A stretch of DNA of 64,000 bases from Allodiplogaster sudhausi (GCA_945643635.1 CALZFC010000015.1:4211001-4275000), one strand, 5' to 3'. Positions 26,515-39,408 are shown, counted from the first letter of the stretch. Numbers and translations are program-made. The notes: a model not told the origin generated them from the letters alone.

Positions 26515-29500
26515 TGAAGGGATAGAGAGGAAGCAAATGAGGGCACCTCACAACTGAATCTCTGCATGAGTCAGCAGAAAGCAGGGCGCGTTTCGCATAA
26601 AAGGAAAGAATGGAGTGTTATGAGGAGGAGGGAGATCGGGGGTTAGAGAGGTAGAGGCAACGGGAGAGTGAAAGAATAAAGCATTATATAGAAAAAAGAG
26701 AAAGACAGATGGAGAAAGAGAGAGAGAGAGTATGCTTGAAGACCCATAAACGGAATATCTTAGTCGTGAAGTGTCTAGGCAAGATCATGATGAAAGCAAA
26801 TCCGTTTAAGAGCTAAGCAAGAGCTAGGCGCGGACCACCGGGGGCTTGCGCAGGAAACCACCGAGAGTGTCTCAAAAAGTGAAAAAAACGTGTCTTCTGA
26901 ACATTCTTTCCAAAAACGGACCTATCCACTGTTCAATTTGTACTAAATGGAATGAGCTTACTTTAACAAACATGTCTAATTTATACATAGACCCCAGGCC
27001 GGAACAGCAGCCTCCGTCTCTAATTCATTCAGAAACCTCGTGTCGCCTTCATACTCCTCTTACTTTCTCTTTCTCTTGTCGTCTCTGTTTATTTCTCTTC
27101 TCTCACTCCCTCTGTCATGGTAAATGAGGCGTGTCCATTCTAGCATCGCCTCAGGAGCAGTGACATGCAATATCCAGAAAGATGGCCTCTCCCAACCCCT
27201 CTAGACAGTGCCACAGTATGCAGAAAGGGGATGAGTCAGAAGAGGGGAGAAGACCTCAGCCAGGCCCTCCGAGTGTCAACACTCGCGACATGCCATTAGC
27301 ACGCAGTATCAATGCAAGACTGACTCATTCTACCAATTGTCAGTCCAAGTAATCGGGACGTGGCATACTGTAGCCACCAAGGAAAGCTCAATGGTCAAGG
27401 GAAAACTGGAATGCCCCGCGGCCAGACTACTCTACTGTTAAATATTACTATTACTCATATTACGTAAGCACAAGTCTGATTTGACCCTATGAAAAGCCCA
27501 GATTAAGCGCGAAACATGTGCATATACATATGTATGTCTGTACATATACATATGTAACAGATGCGTGTGCCTGCACCTTTGAAAAGCCACCGAGATGGCG
27601 AGTGTTCCGCAGTTGGCATCCGGCCGGTGGACCGGTTCGTCCTTCCCTCCTTCGCCCATTCCACCGTTCTTTTTTCATTCTCAGCCTCTTGCACTTTGGT
27701 TAGGTCCTTCTTTCTCTCGTTCTCTGTCTCCTTCCAATTCATTCTCTTTCTCTCTCCCTGCCTCTCTCTCTCTCTCTTCCTCTCTCTCTTTCAACGGCCC
27801 CTCCTCCCCTCAATCATGCGTGCCAATCAATGTAGCCGCCAGAACTTCTTCCCAACCCCAATTCGGACCCCCTCAAGGGTTCCCTCCTCACTCATTTATT
27901 TCAATCTCTCTTATTCTCCCTCTCACTCACTCTCTCAACGTGACGAGGTCGCTACTGTCACCACTGAACCACTACTCTGATTCTCCTCTGTCTAACATCC
28001 ACATATCTCTTTCCGCGACATCTATTACTGTCTCTTTCTCACACAATTCTTTCACTCACCTGCAGTCCGTCCATTTCCTTTCGATGATTCTCTCTCTTTT
28101 TCTCCCTCTCTCTCCCCTCTCTATCTCTCCGTTCCTTTCAAGCTCCTCTGTGCTCTTCGCAATGCCGCCTGCAACCAACTTCGAGGCTCGGAAGGCTAAC
28201 TTACTGCCACTTTCAATATCTCCTGAATATCTACCGAGATATCCATGGAAAGTCATCCTTGCTTAGCTACTGCTTATAATTTCTTATTCCCTTTAAGCAC
28301 GGCATCAATCATGTTCAATTATGTAGTTCACTGGAGTGTACTATTGAAACATTCAAGTTTCCTGAAGTGAATTTGCATGCATAGTATATGAATGTGCGCA
28401 ACGATCTATTTTCCCAAGTATTCCTTTGGTCTACGATTTGGGTGTCTGCGCTCAGGGTGAACGTCTCGCCTGTTTCTCTTCAGCAATGCACTGACCCGTT
28501 AATGCATTCTTTCTACACTTCTACTATTCTTGAATTCTACATTAGCGGTAGCGTATCGATTCTCTGTTCTTCTAGTCACTCTCTCTCCTCCACACTCTTT
28601 CCTTTCTCTCTCACCTTCTCTCTCTCTCTCTCTCACTCACTTTTGACAGCCTTTTTAACTTTACTATTTTGACTCACGCAAATCATGAAGTTGTCTACGC
28701 CATTCGATCTCTCTCCGTTCTCCCGATCTCTCCTTTCTTGTTGTTTTCTATGCCATGACACTTGATCGATCTCCATCACTTCACTGATCACTAACTTCCT
28801 GTCGTAGTCTGTGTCTCTCATAAGAACCGACTGCATCGGCAACAATTACTGGGAACTCTGCGGCCTTAACGTACACCTTCTCTCTCTTTCTCTCTCCTTC
28901 TCTCTCTTTCTCTCTTTACTCTCCAACTCTCTCTTGACCACGTGCATCACCCCCAAGAGCGTGTCTCTCTCGTGTAGCTCTCACACTGGCCTAGCATGCA
29001 ACAACTCAACCCGTAGCAGCGAGCCTCACTTGCTTGTCCCTCTTCTTCTTCTTCCTACCAGCCGAGCCCCTTCTTCCTTTCCTCACCTCAACTCGTCCTC
29101 TCGGCGGGAAGTCCTCTCCTGCACCCCCGGGGGTCCACTCCGTCATGTACAACGTACGTTGCGCCAGGATGTAATGGGATGTTCGACCCGTTTGACAGCT
29201 TAGACCTGACTTCTTCTGGCTTCTCCTGCCTCTGACTCATTGCGCATTCTTGCTCCTCTCTTCTTTCACTGTTTGGCTCTCTCTCATTGTGCTCCCTCTC
29301 GGCATTCAAAATGGCTGCAGAAGTCATGGACCGGTTTCCTTGTCGGCAACAACCTGAAATCTCAAGCTTCCCAAAGAATAGCGCCTACTAGGTCAAGACT
29401 TCTGAAAAGTGGACTATGGCGATAATTCAAGAGAGATTAGAGCCAGAAAACACCTCGATCTCTGACGCTTGACTTCCTTTAAAATGCGGTGTTCTGCTGC

Positions 29501-29627
29501 CATGGGCAACGAAAAGGCTAGATTTGGGGCCTTGCGAATACTACAATGAACGACGTCCTTTATTGCCCCGTCAATTGTGTCCTCGTCTCTTGACCCTTCC
29601 GGAGTTCATTCATTGTGACAGCGTCGG
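24759..29627. other. Intergenic, mostly CT-rich on the plus strand
   Basis: No exon chain was found. CT tracts lie at 25480-25570, 27700-27800, 28080-28130, 28600-28640 and 28880-28925, and GA tracts at 26430-26520 and 26700-26735. Alternating TACATATGTA-type words occur at about 27520-27560. The long open frame at 27595-28266 is a low-complexity artefact. The last 300 bases are the likely promoter of the Clc-like gene that starts at 29628. Confidence 0.6.
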
Positions 29628-32311
29628 ATGTCGAGGGCGAATGAGTTCGCGCGTCGCGCGACTCTCACGGCGGCGATCATCTTCTCGCTCATTGGTGTCG
29701 CCCTCTCCATCGCTGCCATCCTCACTCCCAGTTGGCAGGTTCAGCCACTCCTTCTATTCACTCGTTTTTACTTATTACAATTTTACACCGTTCTAATAAT
29801 GACAACACTGACAATCAAAAATCTTTGAAAAGAAAATTTTGATGGACTTTGTTTGTAAATAATAAGTTTTGAGGTGGTGAATCTACGAGAGTACAACTCG
29901 ATCCACGAACACGGTCTCTGGCTCGATTGTACTCGTCACAGTCGAGATGGAGGCAGCGTCCTCATGCAGAGGTCTGTCTACTACTTTACTTCTAAGAACT
30001 CTTTTACACAGTTTTCCATAGCTCTTTTCAAGTTATATTCTGCAACAGCAAATTACATGCAAAAATAACAAATAATATTTGATATTCAGATACGCGACAA
30101 TCTCCGAGCCACTCCACTGCGTCTACAAATTCGACTACGATAAGTACTCTGGGACATTCGATCTTGAAGATGACAACTCGCCTGTCGGAGAGGTCAATCG
30201 ACACAAGTTTTATGGTATGTTTTGGCACTCTTGCACCGAGCAGTGATCTACATATGTGAAAGTATTGACTGTCCTGCCCTATCCACCATCATTTTCTGAC
30301 CGCTTTGATGATCGATCTGTAATATTCCTACGCTAATGCACACATTTTCACATCGATCACAATTGTCCGTAGATATACATATTTGTTGATTAGCAAGGCT
30401 TTTTAAATATCGGTCTTGCAAAGTGCAGTGCAATACCGTAATAGATTTCCGGCTCTCCATGACTCACAGCCAGAAAGAAGTCTATTACTCACATGCCAGA
30501 ATAAGGTCGTGAGGATGCGTAATCCGTGAGTGGAGTCTGAATAGTGCAGAATAGTCTGTCCACTCATCGACCTTGAATACTGCTGGCTTGCCCCTTCTAA
30601 TTGCTGGCCCCTCAGCCTAGACTGTTCGAGTCGAACAACAACAACACGCCACATGTTCGTGTGTGAGGGACCTAAATTATTCCAAGCATGAAATAATTTA
30701 GGTCCCTTACACACGAATATAGTTTTCGTGCTAGAAACATACATACATATGTATGTATGCGTTTATGCAAGCACATACTGAGGAATATATTTATTTCCGA
30801 AAACCCCACTCTGATCTACATTGAGCAACGTTTGCGCGAGGTCAAATAGCCTGCACGGTCGTTTATGCAATGCGAAAAGCGATCCCCAGCGCTAATGCTA
30901 AAATGCTCAGGCCGCGACGCGACCTAAGAGCCGCAACGCGTGTCCGCGCGTGGCCGAACCTCAAAATCTCTGCTCGGCCAATGACCGCAACGCGAGCAAA
31001 CACGCGTTGCAGTCGTCTTTCAAGCTAAATTCCTTAACAAAACTACCGTAATCTTGGCAACCAGCCAATTCTGTCGTCCCGCGCTTTTTAAAAATCAGAT
31101 ATATTTAAATATATTTTGAACACAATTTAACACACTGAGTATCGAGAGATTGACAGCCTTAGAGGATCGCTTTTGGAGGCCCGTGCCTGCACTTCAGAAC
31201 GAAGACGCAATCTATTAAAGCGGTTTCCAATCTATAAAAAAGGATAAGAAAAGTAAGGGCAGGCTTTTTTGACTGCAGGCTGGCACACGGCGACTTTGAT
31301 TCTGCTCGGCCTGGCCATCCTCACGACCGGCCTCTCTACTGTCCTCGGCATGTGCTCTTGCTGCTGGGGCTCGGTCTCCCTCGTCTTCACTGCCATCACT
31401 CTCCTTACCAGTTCGTCCTCTTTCATTGTGCTTGTATCATTACAAGTAATCATATATTATTCTAAAGTTAGTTTTTTTTACCATTTAGCTTTCTTGTCAT
31501 CTGTGGCTGAAGGAATCTTTTTCTTCTACTCGCACCGTGCAGATAACCGCTTCATCAAAGGCATTGTCGGCACTTACGAGGTTAGAGAAGACAAAAGGGG
31601 CTAATATATTAAAAAGAAGTATGGAACATCTAAATTGAGTACCGTAGCACGAAATAAAGATATTTGAAAAAAGATGACTATCTGGATTCAGCAACGAGTG
31701 GGCCTGGCCTTCTTCCTTCAGCTGGCAGCCTGCTTCGCCCACTCCATCTCCTTCGTCCTCGCAATGCTCTTCACTTACTTTGCATTCGCTGGGAAGTCAA
31801 AGGTCGACCTTGAATCTTTCTTATTCTGAAGTCCTTCTTTCTCTTCTCAGGGCGCATCTCTCGATCGCTATTCTCTGAATCGCAGTTCAAGGACCAACGT
31901 CACCAATATTGGCCGGTTCGTCAAATAACTCGCTTGGTTCTTCTTGCCTATTTGAAATCCCTTTCTCTTCTTCAGCTCAATGGAATTCGATGCTCCTCTG
32001 ATGTTCCCCGGCACTCAGCAACAACAGCCCCAGCAGACTCCCATGACGCAGCTCGGATTCACCACTCCGCACACTCGACCCTACTACACCAAGCATCACG
32101 AGGTTGTACATCTGCCTACTCTTCTCGTTGACCAAGAATCCCTGTCTAGACAATGGATGACCGAATGGTGGCGGAGTCGATGCCGGAGCTGGGGGCGGCG
32201 ATGGCTGCGGGCCGTGCGTATCCGGGGTCGGGCGCGGCGTCCGTGACGGCGCCCGTCTTCGAGCACGCCACCCTCGGCCGCATCAGGCGGAAGAGCGAGA
32301 CTTGTGTCTAA
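29628..32311 (+). CDS. Clc-like (claudin-type four-pass) membrane protein 1
   Basis: Nine exons give 340 residues: 29628-29738, 29874-29971, 30090-30214, 31279-31410, 31489-31580, 31692-31802, 31851-31915, 31976-32102 and 32150-32311. The start is the ATG opening MSRANEF, just before the first membrane segment (about residues 14-34). The first extracellular loop carries the claudin-type signature HGLWLDC and a second Cys in PLHCVYKFDYD. Three further hydrophobic segments are coded at 31279-31410, 31489-31580 and 31692-31802. The cytoplasmic tail is Gln/Pro-rich and ends SETCV, which fits a class I PDZ ligand. Nematode Clc-like proteins belong to the claudin/PMP22 superfamily; a role at junctions or in channel regulation is inference. 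A paralogue lies 2.7 kb downstream on the same strand. Intron 3 (30215-31278) holds a hairpin repeat and a CpG-dense block. Confidence 0.93.
30655..30718. repeat. Near-perfect inverted repeat (hairpin) in intron 3
   Basis: Two arms of about 29 bp (30655-30683 and 30690-30718) are reverse complements with one or two mismatches, separated by about 6 bases. The core of each arm is AGGGACCTAAATTATT and its complement. This could be a small foldback element or a structured intronic RNA. Confidence 0.9.
30820..31015. other. CpG-dense block in intron 3 of Clc-like gene 1
   Basis: CpG dinucleotides cluster here (CGCAACGCG, CCGCGCG and GCGACGCGACC words) in an otherwise AT-leaning intron. It includes a short inverted repeat, GCAACGCG versus CGCGTTGC, at about 30993-31016. 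There is no open frame of note. Confidence 0.6.
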
Positions 32312-33393
32312 GAAAGAACAGCAGACTCCTTCACTGTATCCCAGCTCGAGGGATCTCAACGGCGGAAAATTAAAATGTGTAGTAGGTAATCCATCGGCTG
32401 TTTAAAACTGATAAGGGAAATCGTTATTATCACAACCTTCTCTTTTAAAGACAGCTAATGGTAAGAAAGTTTGAGAATGAAAAAAACGTGAGTTTAACAG
32501 ACATGTTGTCCTTTATTATTTTTTATAGTTGTGAGTATGTACCTTTCAAACAGATCGTGACAGTGATTGTCTACCTCGACAGCATATCAATCTCTGCATC
32601 ACATTTCCTGCCACCCTATTTCTTTCACCTAACAGTAAGTAAGGTTTGTGTTAACTGTTTTGACTGCTAACTCCACCAGTTACATTGTTATTTTCAGTAT
32701 TTTTGCTGATTCTTTCTTATCCCCATAGCATTTCCCATCGGAGTAATTGTGTACCTTGCCTTATCCCACATGAAAAAAGTGCTCAGTTCCATTTTGCTCC
32801 TTTCAATATAACTCTAATGACGAAACAAAAAATTAAAACCGTTACCACATCAACGATATTTCGTGTGCATTTATACCCTATAACTTCGATTACGATCAGA
32901 AAGATGTTTCTGCTGATTATTCATTCGCCGATGAGTTTTTCATCTCTCAGCTTGCCAAATCCTTGCCAGATGTGCATAAGCGTGATTTTTCCGTTTTGCG
33001 TTTGAGTTGATTCTTTACATGTCTTAGCTTCATTACTGTTTGTGTTATTTTGAAGACTACGATGTCCTTGGTATCTTTAGGTACCGTATGCCCGAAGCTG
33101 AAATAATAAAGATGTTCGTTATTTTTCACTACACAATATAATACAGAAGACAAAAGGTAGAATTGAAACAACGCTACTCTAAAACTAGTAACGGTTAATT
33201 TTTATTTAAAAAGTGATAACATGCGAGGGTATTTGACCGAATAATCATGCTAAACTCGTCCTCCTTCTCTTCTTCGATTAATGGCTATTGATGAGTGAAG
33301 GAATCAGAGAATTCTGACCTTGACAAGTTAAGAAATTCAAGCAGAGGCGATATGATCCATTTCACACTCCTTTTATGTTTGAATTCCTCTCCC

Positions 33394-33436
<43 letters not shown>

Positions 33437-33476
33437 CTCTCTTTTCTCTCTCTCTCTCTCTCTCTCTCTTTTCTCT

Positions 33477-33507
<31 letters not shown>

Positions 33508-33517
33508 TTTCTCTCTC

Positions 33518-33569
<52 letters not shown>

Positions 33570-33770
33570 CTACCAGAATGAAAGGCCCGCGACCTTGCTT
33601 TCACTAGCCCGGGTTCTGATTTCTCTAAACACCATTTTTCAAGTACGAGCGAAAATCGCTATGATATCATAAGAATTGTTTCGCTGCATTTCAAAAACTT
33701 TATTTTTTTCTGTTAGTCTCACATACATTTCACATTATTAATTCAGTTTATATTTACTTCTCTCTCTCTT

Positions 33771-33801
<31 letters not shown>

Positions 33802-33913
33802 TTCTCTCTTTTTCTCTGTTTCTCTCTTTCTCTCTCTTGCTCGTTTGATCTTTCCATTCCAAGCGTTCAATCATGCGCAGCTATAGTAGTACTATTTCAA
33901 CTGACTCAGGCCT

Positions 33914-33960
<47 letters not shown>

Positions 33961-35010
33961 TTCTTCCTCGTTCTCTCCATCCGTCGCCTCTCTCACTTTC
34001 TCCGTTCCATTCTTCTATCTTGTTTCCTTTCCCTTTCTATCTTCCTCACTTCTCCCGACAATCAGTCTCTACTTTTGTGCTATTCATATCTGACCAGTTC
34101 ATGAACAGTCAGTATAGTCTCCTGTCTTCTTTCCTTTGTGTCTCTTCCTCAGCCTCTCTCAACCTGTGATTTTAGTGCTTCACTTCACACTCCGGGAAAC
34201 TTCTTGGAATAGCCAATTCGTCTTCCCTTGGCCTACCAACCAGAGATGCCTTAGTGTTTCCCTCTGAAACCGGACATGATGGCCTTGCTATATAAGTGAG
34301 TCACGCACCTCATTGTCTGCTCCCCCCCCCCCCCCTCCCTCCCAATCGTGCTTCTTTTGCCCGAGTCTTCAAACAACAGTCCACGTGTGCAGTATTATTT
34401 TGTTTTTATCTGCCAATCATTTATTTATTTATTTTTGTAAATGCCAAACTTTTTTCAGACAGCTATCGTATGTGAGTCGCGTAAAAAAGTGACTAGGCTT
34501 TTTTAGCAGCAGCTCTGTTTGTCTACCATCGTATTCAAGTTGCGCAAAGTGAACGGACATGGAGAGCAGAAGCTCCGCCCCAGGTGGTACTAATCGCAGT
34601 AGCCATTCGACTCCGTATCGATCACTCGTGCTTTCACTTCCCTTCGACTTTCTCCCTTCTCCTGGTTCCTGCTCCTGTTAGCCCCACCCATTCACCCCCC
34701 CCCCCCCAACCGAGTGACCATGAAATTTGAAATAGGCCCGAGCGCGTAGTGCTGGCGTCACCGAAACCAAGCCTCCAGCGATCTGTCCTTTGCTTCTCTC
34801 GAATCTCTCCTTCTCTCTCTCATTCTCTCTCTCTCTTTCTCATCCTGCACATGCCTTTCTCTCTCTTATGAGTGCTCTCTTCTCTTCCAAATCGTGTCAT
34901 ATCATTCGCACACCACTCCCAATCTCTCTTACAAATCCCCTCTTTCCATCCCCAAGAATAACAGGGAATGTTCATGATCCCTTCTCAGACGCTACATATT
35001 CTTTCTGCAA
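32312..35010. other. Region between the two Clc-like genes, with CT tracts
   Basis: The stretch holds CT microsatellites at 33395-33570 (the longest in the window), 33758-33842 and 33913-33965, and short C runs at about 34322-34335 and 34697-34707. The proximal part should be the 3' UTR of Clc-like gene 1 and the distal part the promoter of Clc-like gene 2. An upstream coding exon of gene 2 could hide here, since its start codon is not settled. Confidence 0.6.
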
Positions 35011-38000
35011 ATGGACACGCCATTCTCTATTTATTCCTTTTTAATAACAATAGTGACCATACCGTACTCCTCGGACTGGCCGTCGCCTGTCGGATTATGC
35101 TCCGTGCAGAGAAGCGTCTGCCATGGACTCTGGGCATGGCGCATCGAAGTGCACTCGCAAGGTCGTCTTTCTTTTCACTTCCATATCGAGTTAAGAAAGA
35201 ATGCACTCCAGGCTGCTCTGAGTTTCTTCTTCCTTCTCGAACTCCTTGCTTTCACTGTCTGCCTCGCCTCGGTGCTCAGTCCGACATGGCAATTCGTTTA
35301 TCTCGAGGTTGGCGGGCAAGAGAGCAGTTTTTGTCAACTCTTAGGTCTATACTTAGTTTGTCTCCATCAGAATGGTCGAACTGAGCATCATCATGGCTTG
35401 TGGTTGGATTGCAAGAGAGACTTCTCTTTTGACTATGGACGCACTCGCGAATACTACGAAACTCTCTACAGGTTAACAGATCCTTTTCTTTTGAAATACA
35501 TATATCTAGGCATGTATGTATGTATGTATATACATATAATCCTATTTTATATTTATTTTCCTTTGATATTTTCACTGCAATAATTTATTCCTTGGTAGTT
35601 AAAAATAAATTTGCAGACGCGACCTTCAAGGCTCTCCCTTCGAGATGTTCTTCCTGCCTCCTCTCGAGTGCGTCTACAAGTTCGACTACTACATCGACCC
35701 TGAAGATCTCTACGATCACGACCACGACGAGAATCGCCTTCAGGACGATGCCTACCAACATCTCTTTCTTGGTTCCTCTCTGAATGGAAACTCATATAAA
35801 TCAAGCCGTAATGGGTGACCGTGCAGGCCACAAGATAGCCGCCCTGGCTGCGTGTGGAGTGGCAGTGGTGCTGGGGGCGATGGCTCTTCTGCTCGGCATC
35901 TGCGCCTTCTGCCATCGCACTTTCATTGCGGCCATGACTGTGCTCGTCACCATGGCCGGTAAGAATCTCTACGCTGTATCCTATTTTAGTCTTTTACTAT
36001 TCCTGGCTCCTTTTTTTATTAATTTGTCTTCCTCAGCAATTCTCTCGGCAGTTGGCCTCTCAGTATTCTTCGCCTGGGGCAATTACCAGGACAACAAGCT
36101 AATCAAGCAGAGGGATGAGAACGAGACGTACGAGGTACGAGATAATCTTTAACCCAGGCAGACAAATCCGGGTACACAATGTACACGTGAGTGTTGAGCA
36201 AGCCCTTGGCTGGGCCTTCCACTTCCAAGTGGCCGGGATGATCCTTCATTTCGTGGCAAGCATCTTTGGTTGCCTTGCCGCCTCTGTCGCAGCCGTCAAA
36301 GGACGCGCCAAACTTGTACGAATTGATGTTAGTGCATTTCTTGATCAAAAGCCATGGATACTGATGTCCTTAGCCATCAGGTGGTGGAAGGCGGCTCGCA
36401 ATCAACGGATCTGCTTAGTGGCATGGCCTCCACATCCAATCTGGCGGCCGCCAAGGAACCATTCAAGCGCTCATTTTCCGCCATCTATCGAGTTGACTCG
36501 GCTGCTCTTCAGAGATGGGAGAAGGTAAAGAAAGGGGGGAGGGGGATGAAACGAAATTCTGAATCTTGCAGGACTACATGCGTAATGTGAAGCAGGCAGC
36601 TGCAGCTCGCTGTCAGCAGGAAGAGCAGGTCAGCAGAGGAAGAGAGTGGCTTCTCTCTGTCAGCAGAGAAAGAGAGTGGCTTCTCTCTGCTGTGCTCTCT
36701 CAGTCTATTTCATTGACTTGCAGGAAGCGGCCGCCTTCCAACGAACGAAGTCGATGCCTATGCTCACCAAGCAACAAAGGTGGGCCTAGACTGGTTGATT
36801 CTTCAATCACCATTGCATTCTTAGGATTTGACTTGATTTATCTGATGATCCTTGTAGAAAAGCAGCGTTGCGTCAGACAGCGCAGGCGTCAGCCGCAGCG
36901 CGGTCCGCGGCGCGTGCCTCGTCCTCTTCGAATCTCTTCCTCTCCTCCGATGAGCCATCAACTGGCACAACCAACACTCTCGAATCTTTCGGACGTCCGC
37001 CTCCATCAATTCCCACACCAGAACCCCCTAAAGTAAACCTTTTGAGGCAAACTTATTGGGTGCCATCCTTCAATAGCCCGCTATTTGTTAACCATTACAG
37101 CCGCCGCTGAAGTCAGCGCTGAAGACTCCGCAGAGTGGTCGTCGCTTCGGTGGCTGTGCCATGGCGGCCGCCGACGACTCCGCCACCGACTCGACCTACG
37201 AGTATTTGCCGTGTGATCAACGAGCGAGGTGAGGAGTGGGTTGAGAAATTGATTTGTGGATGGAATGATCTCCTGCTTTCAGGCCAAGCAGAGACGAAGA
37301 CTACGACGTAGTCTACTCAGCCACGGGAGACGCGTATCTGCAGCCGAACTCGCGTCTTTCCTTCCGCGTCTCCTCCTCCACTCTCGGAGAAGAACGCGTC
37401 GCCGCAGCAACGCGGCAGCCTGCGAAAGGTACGCACAGCTCTTAATTATTTGTGGCTGATAAAAGTGATTTTTTTAACTAAAATTATGATTTATTTTCCA
37501 ACATGGCATAATTTTTATTATCTATATGCTGCAGTTCTCTTTCCTTCTCTGCCGCCGCCGAGTGGCTCCTCGCAGAGCATTCCGCTGCTTTCTTCTTCGA
37601 CGCGGCGCCGGCCGCCGGCCTCGACGTTAATCGACGACGCAGCGGCGCCAGCCAAGCGACCGCTCACAACAACCTTCGATGCTGCGACCAGGTCTATGTC
37701 GCAGAGATCAAACTATTCGAAAAAGATTCTCGAAAGTTCAATTTGTTTTGACATTGGATTTCAGACAAACAACCGCCTTTCCCGCCGTGTCTCCTCCTGT
37801 CTCTGAAATGATATCCCAACAAGAACGAAGAAAAATAGAGGAGTTCGAGCGTCTGGAAGAGATGCAGCAGAGTACTCGGCGAATGGAACAAGTTTGTATT
37901 TATTCAAACTATGTATATAACAATATATTATAATAACACGCAGTTTTATATTTAACAATCTTTTTTTTGTGTCTGAAATCTGGAAATTGTTCACTGGTTG

Positions 38001-39329
38001 TAGGGATCTCGTTCAAAAGCTGCGCTTTTGCCGCCGGCGGACACTCGGCCACCGACAGCACCGAAGCCGCCACTCACGGCACGAGACATTGCCATCGGCA
38101 AGCCAGCGCCCGGGTAAGTCTGGTTCTTTTTAATCCTTGTTGCTGTCGGCCTGGGAATATTCCTTGAATTTTCTATTCTTTTCATGTAGATAAGAACGTC
38201 GTTACAGTTTCTTGACCGCTCTCCCCTCATCCTCCTTCGAGGAAGTCTCGAGGTCAGCCAGGGAAGAGGACGACGAATCTCCTGCAGCCGTCTGCCTTAA
38301 CGTCTTTGGAGACGCCTCTGAACTTTGTGGATCTCAAAAGTATCTTTCTTTCTTCTTCTTTCGTATTCCCTTCGAAAGAAAGGAGCTGCCAGAAGTGTTG
38401 TGATTCCATGAAATGAAGTGAGCTGTTGAAGATCCCTGACAAGCCTGGCGTGGCGGCCGAGTGCGGGTGGAGTGGACATCTTCGAGCGGCCAAACTCAGA
38501 GATTGATCCGACGCTGCCCGGCAGGGCGCAGCAGGGACAACCGATCGCGGACTTGCGCAAGCGAATTCTCATTGGCACGCTCCCCGACGAGGTCTCTTTT
38601 ATTTCCCCTTCAAAAAATTATTCAATTCTTTCATTTGTTTTTTTTTCTTTCACTTTCATTTTTCTTCCTGCAAATGTAAACAAATGTATAATTTGAAGGT
38701 GGATCGTTCCGTTGGCACTTCGACTTTGCTGGGGAACGACGAGATGAGAGAGACTGCCTCGTCCTCCCCTTCCGTCTCCAGCTATGCGCGCGACGCCGAG
38801 TTCCGCCTCAATCTCTTCCTCGCCGACCGTGGCTGCCCGTCCTCCTCAGCTGACAACTTGCCAACTCCACCACCCAAGCCCCCCTCTACTATTATGTTTT
38901 CTGCTTCTTCCGCAAGCTCAACTTCTGGTTACGCTACGCCTAAGGCAAAGCCGGCGAAGTCTGAGGCCGGTGAAACTACGGTCTGATTCGGACATTTCTT
39001 TGTGTAATTATTTTCTGATCATCCAGTGTTGGATTTGGCCGCAACTCGTTTTACTGTACTTCACCGCAAATCATCGATATCCTCCGGGATATAAACTGAT
39101 CTCTCCTTCGATTTATTTTAAATGTTTGTATTTTTTCGCTTCTACATACGTACTAATCTGGTTATTTTCATATCAAAACAAATCAGGTGATGCCACTGAT
39201 CTTTCTTGGACGCTTGCCAACCTTGACACGATTTCTAACGGCTTCCCTTTTGACCTGACTGCCAACTCACCTTTCATCCTTGATTTCTCCAATTTCCCCC
39301 CGGATAAAGCAATACTTCCGATGATTTGA
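35011..39329 (+). CDS. Clc-like membrane protein 2 with very long cytoplasmic tail
   Basis: Nineteen exons: 35011-35307, 35371-35471, 35617-35771, 35827-35958, 36037-36134, 36199-36315, 36381-36524, 36572-36628, 36724-36779, 36858-37032, 37101-37228, 37283-37428, 37535-37691, 37765-37891, 38004-38113, 38208-38339, 38432-38591, 38699-38969 and 39187-39329. All joints agree in phase. The product is about 900 residues from the first in-frame ATG (35011), though the true start may be in another exon. Exon 1 ends in membrane segment 1 and LSPTWQFVYLE. The loop has HHHGLWLDCKRD and PPLECVYKFDYY, the claudin-type pattern. Membrane segments 2-4 are coded at 35827-36315. The remaining roughly 600 residues are a Ser/Pro/Ala-rich tail with short charged helices, far longer than in the paralogue. 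If the last intron is retained, the protein ends instead at 38986 with GETTV, a class I PDZ motif. Confidence 0.85.
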
Positions 39330-39408
39330 TTTGTATTTTGCAAAACTTCACCCATTTATCTGGGTTAAATGGACAATGCGAACGTTTGTAGTGAACTAGA
39401 AAAGAGCT

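Noticed and set aside
27595..28266. A 223-codon open frame on the plus strand
   Set aside because: It is Ser/Pro/Leu low-complexity over CT-rich DNA, shows no domain, and lacks any splice or homology support. CT repeats generate long open frames on both strands throughout this window.
35011..35307. Reading 63 extra nt after 35307 as coding in Clc-like gene 2
   Set aside because: The 63-nt intron 35308-35370 is a multiple of three without stops, so it looks open. Removing it gives the family junction between WQFVYLE and the HHHGLWLDC loop, as in the paralogue.
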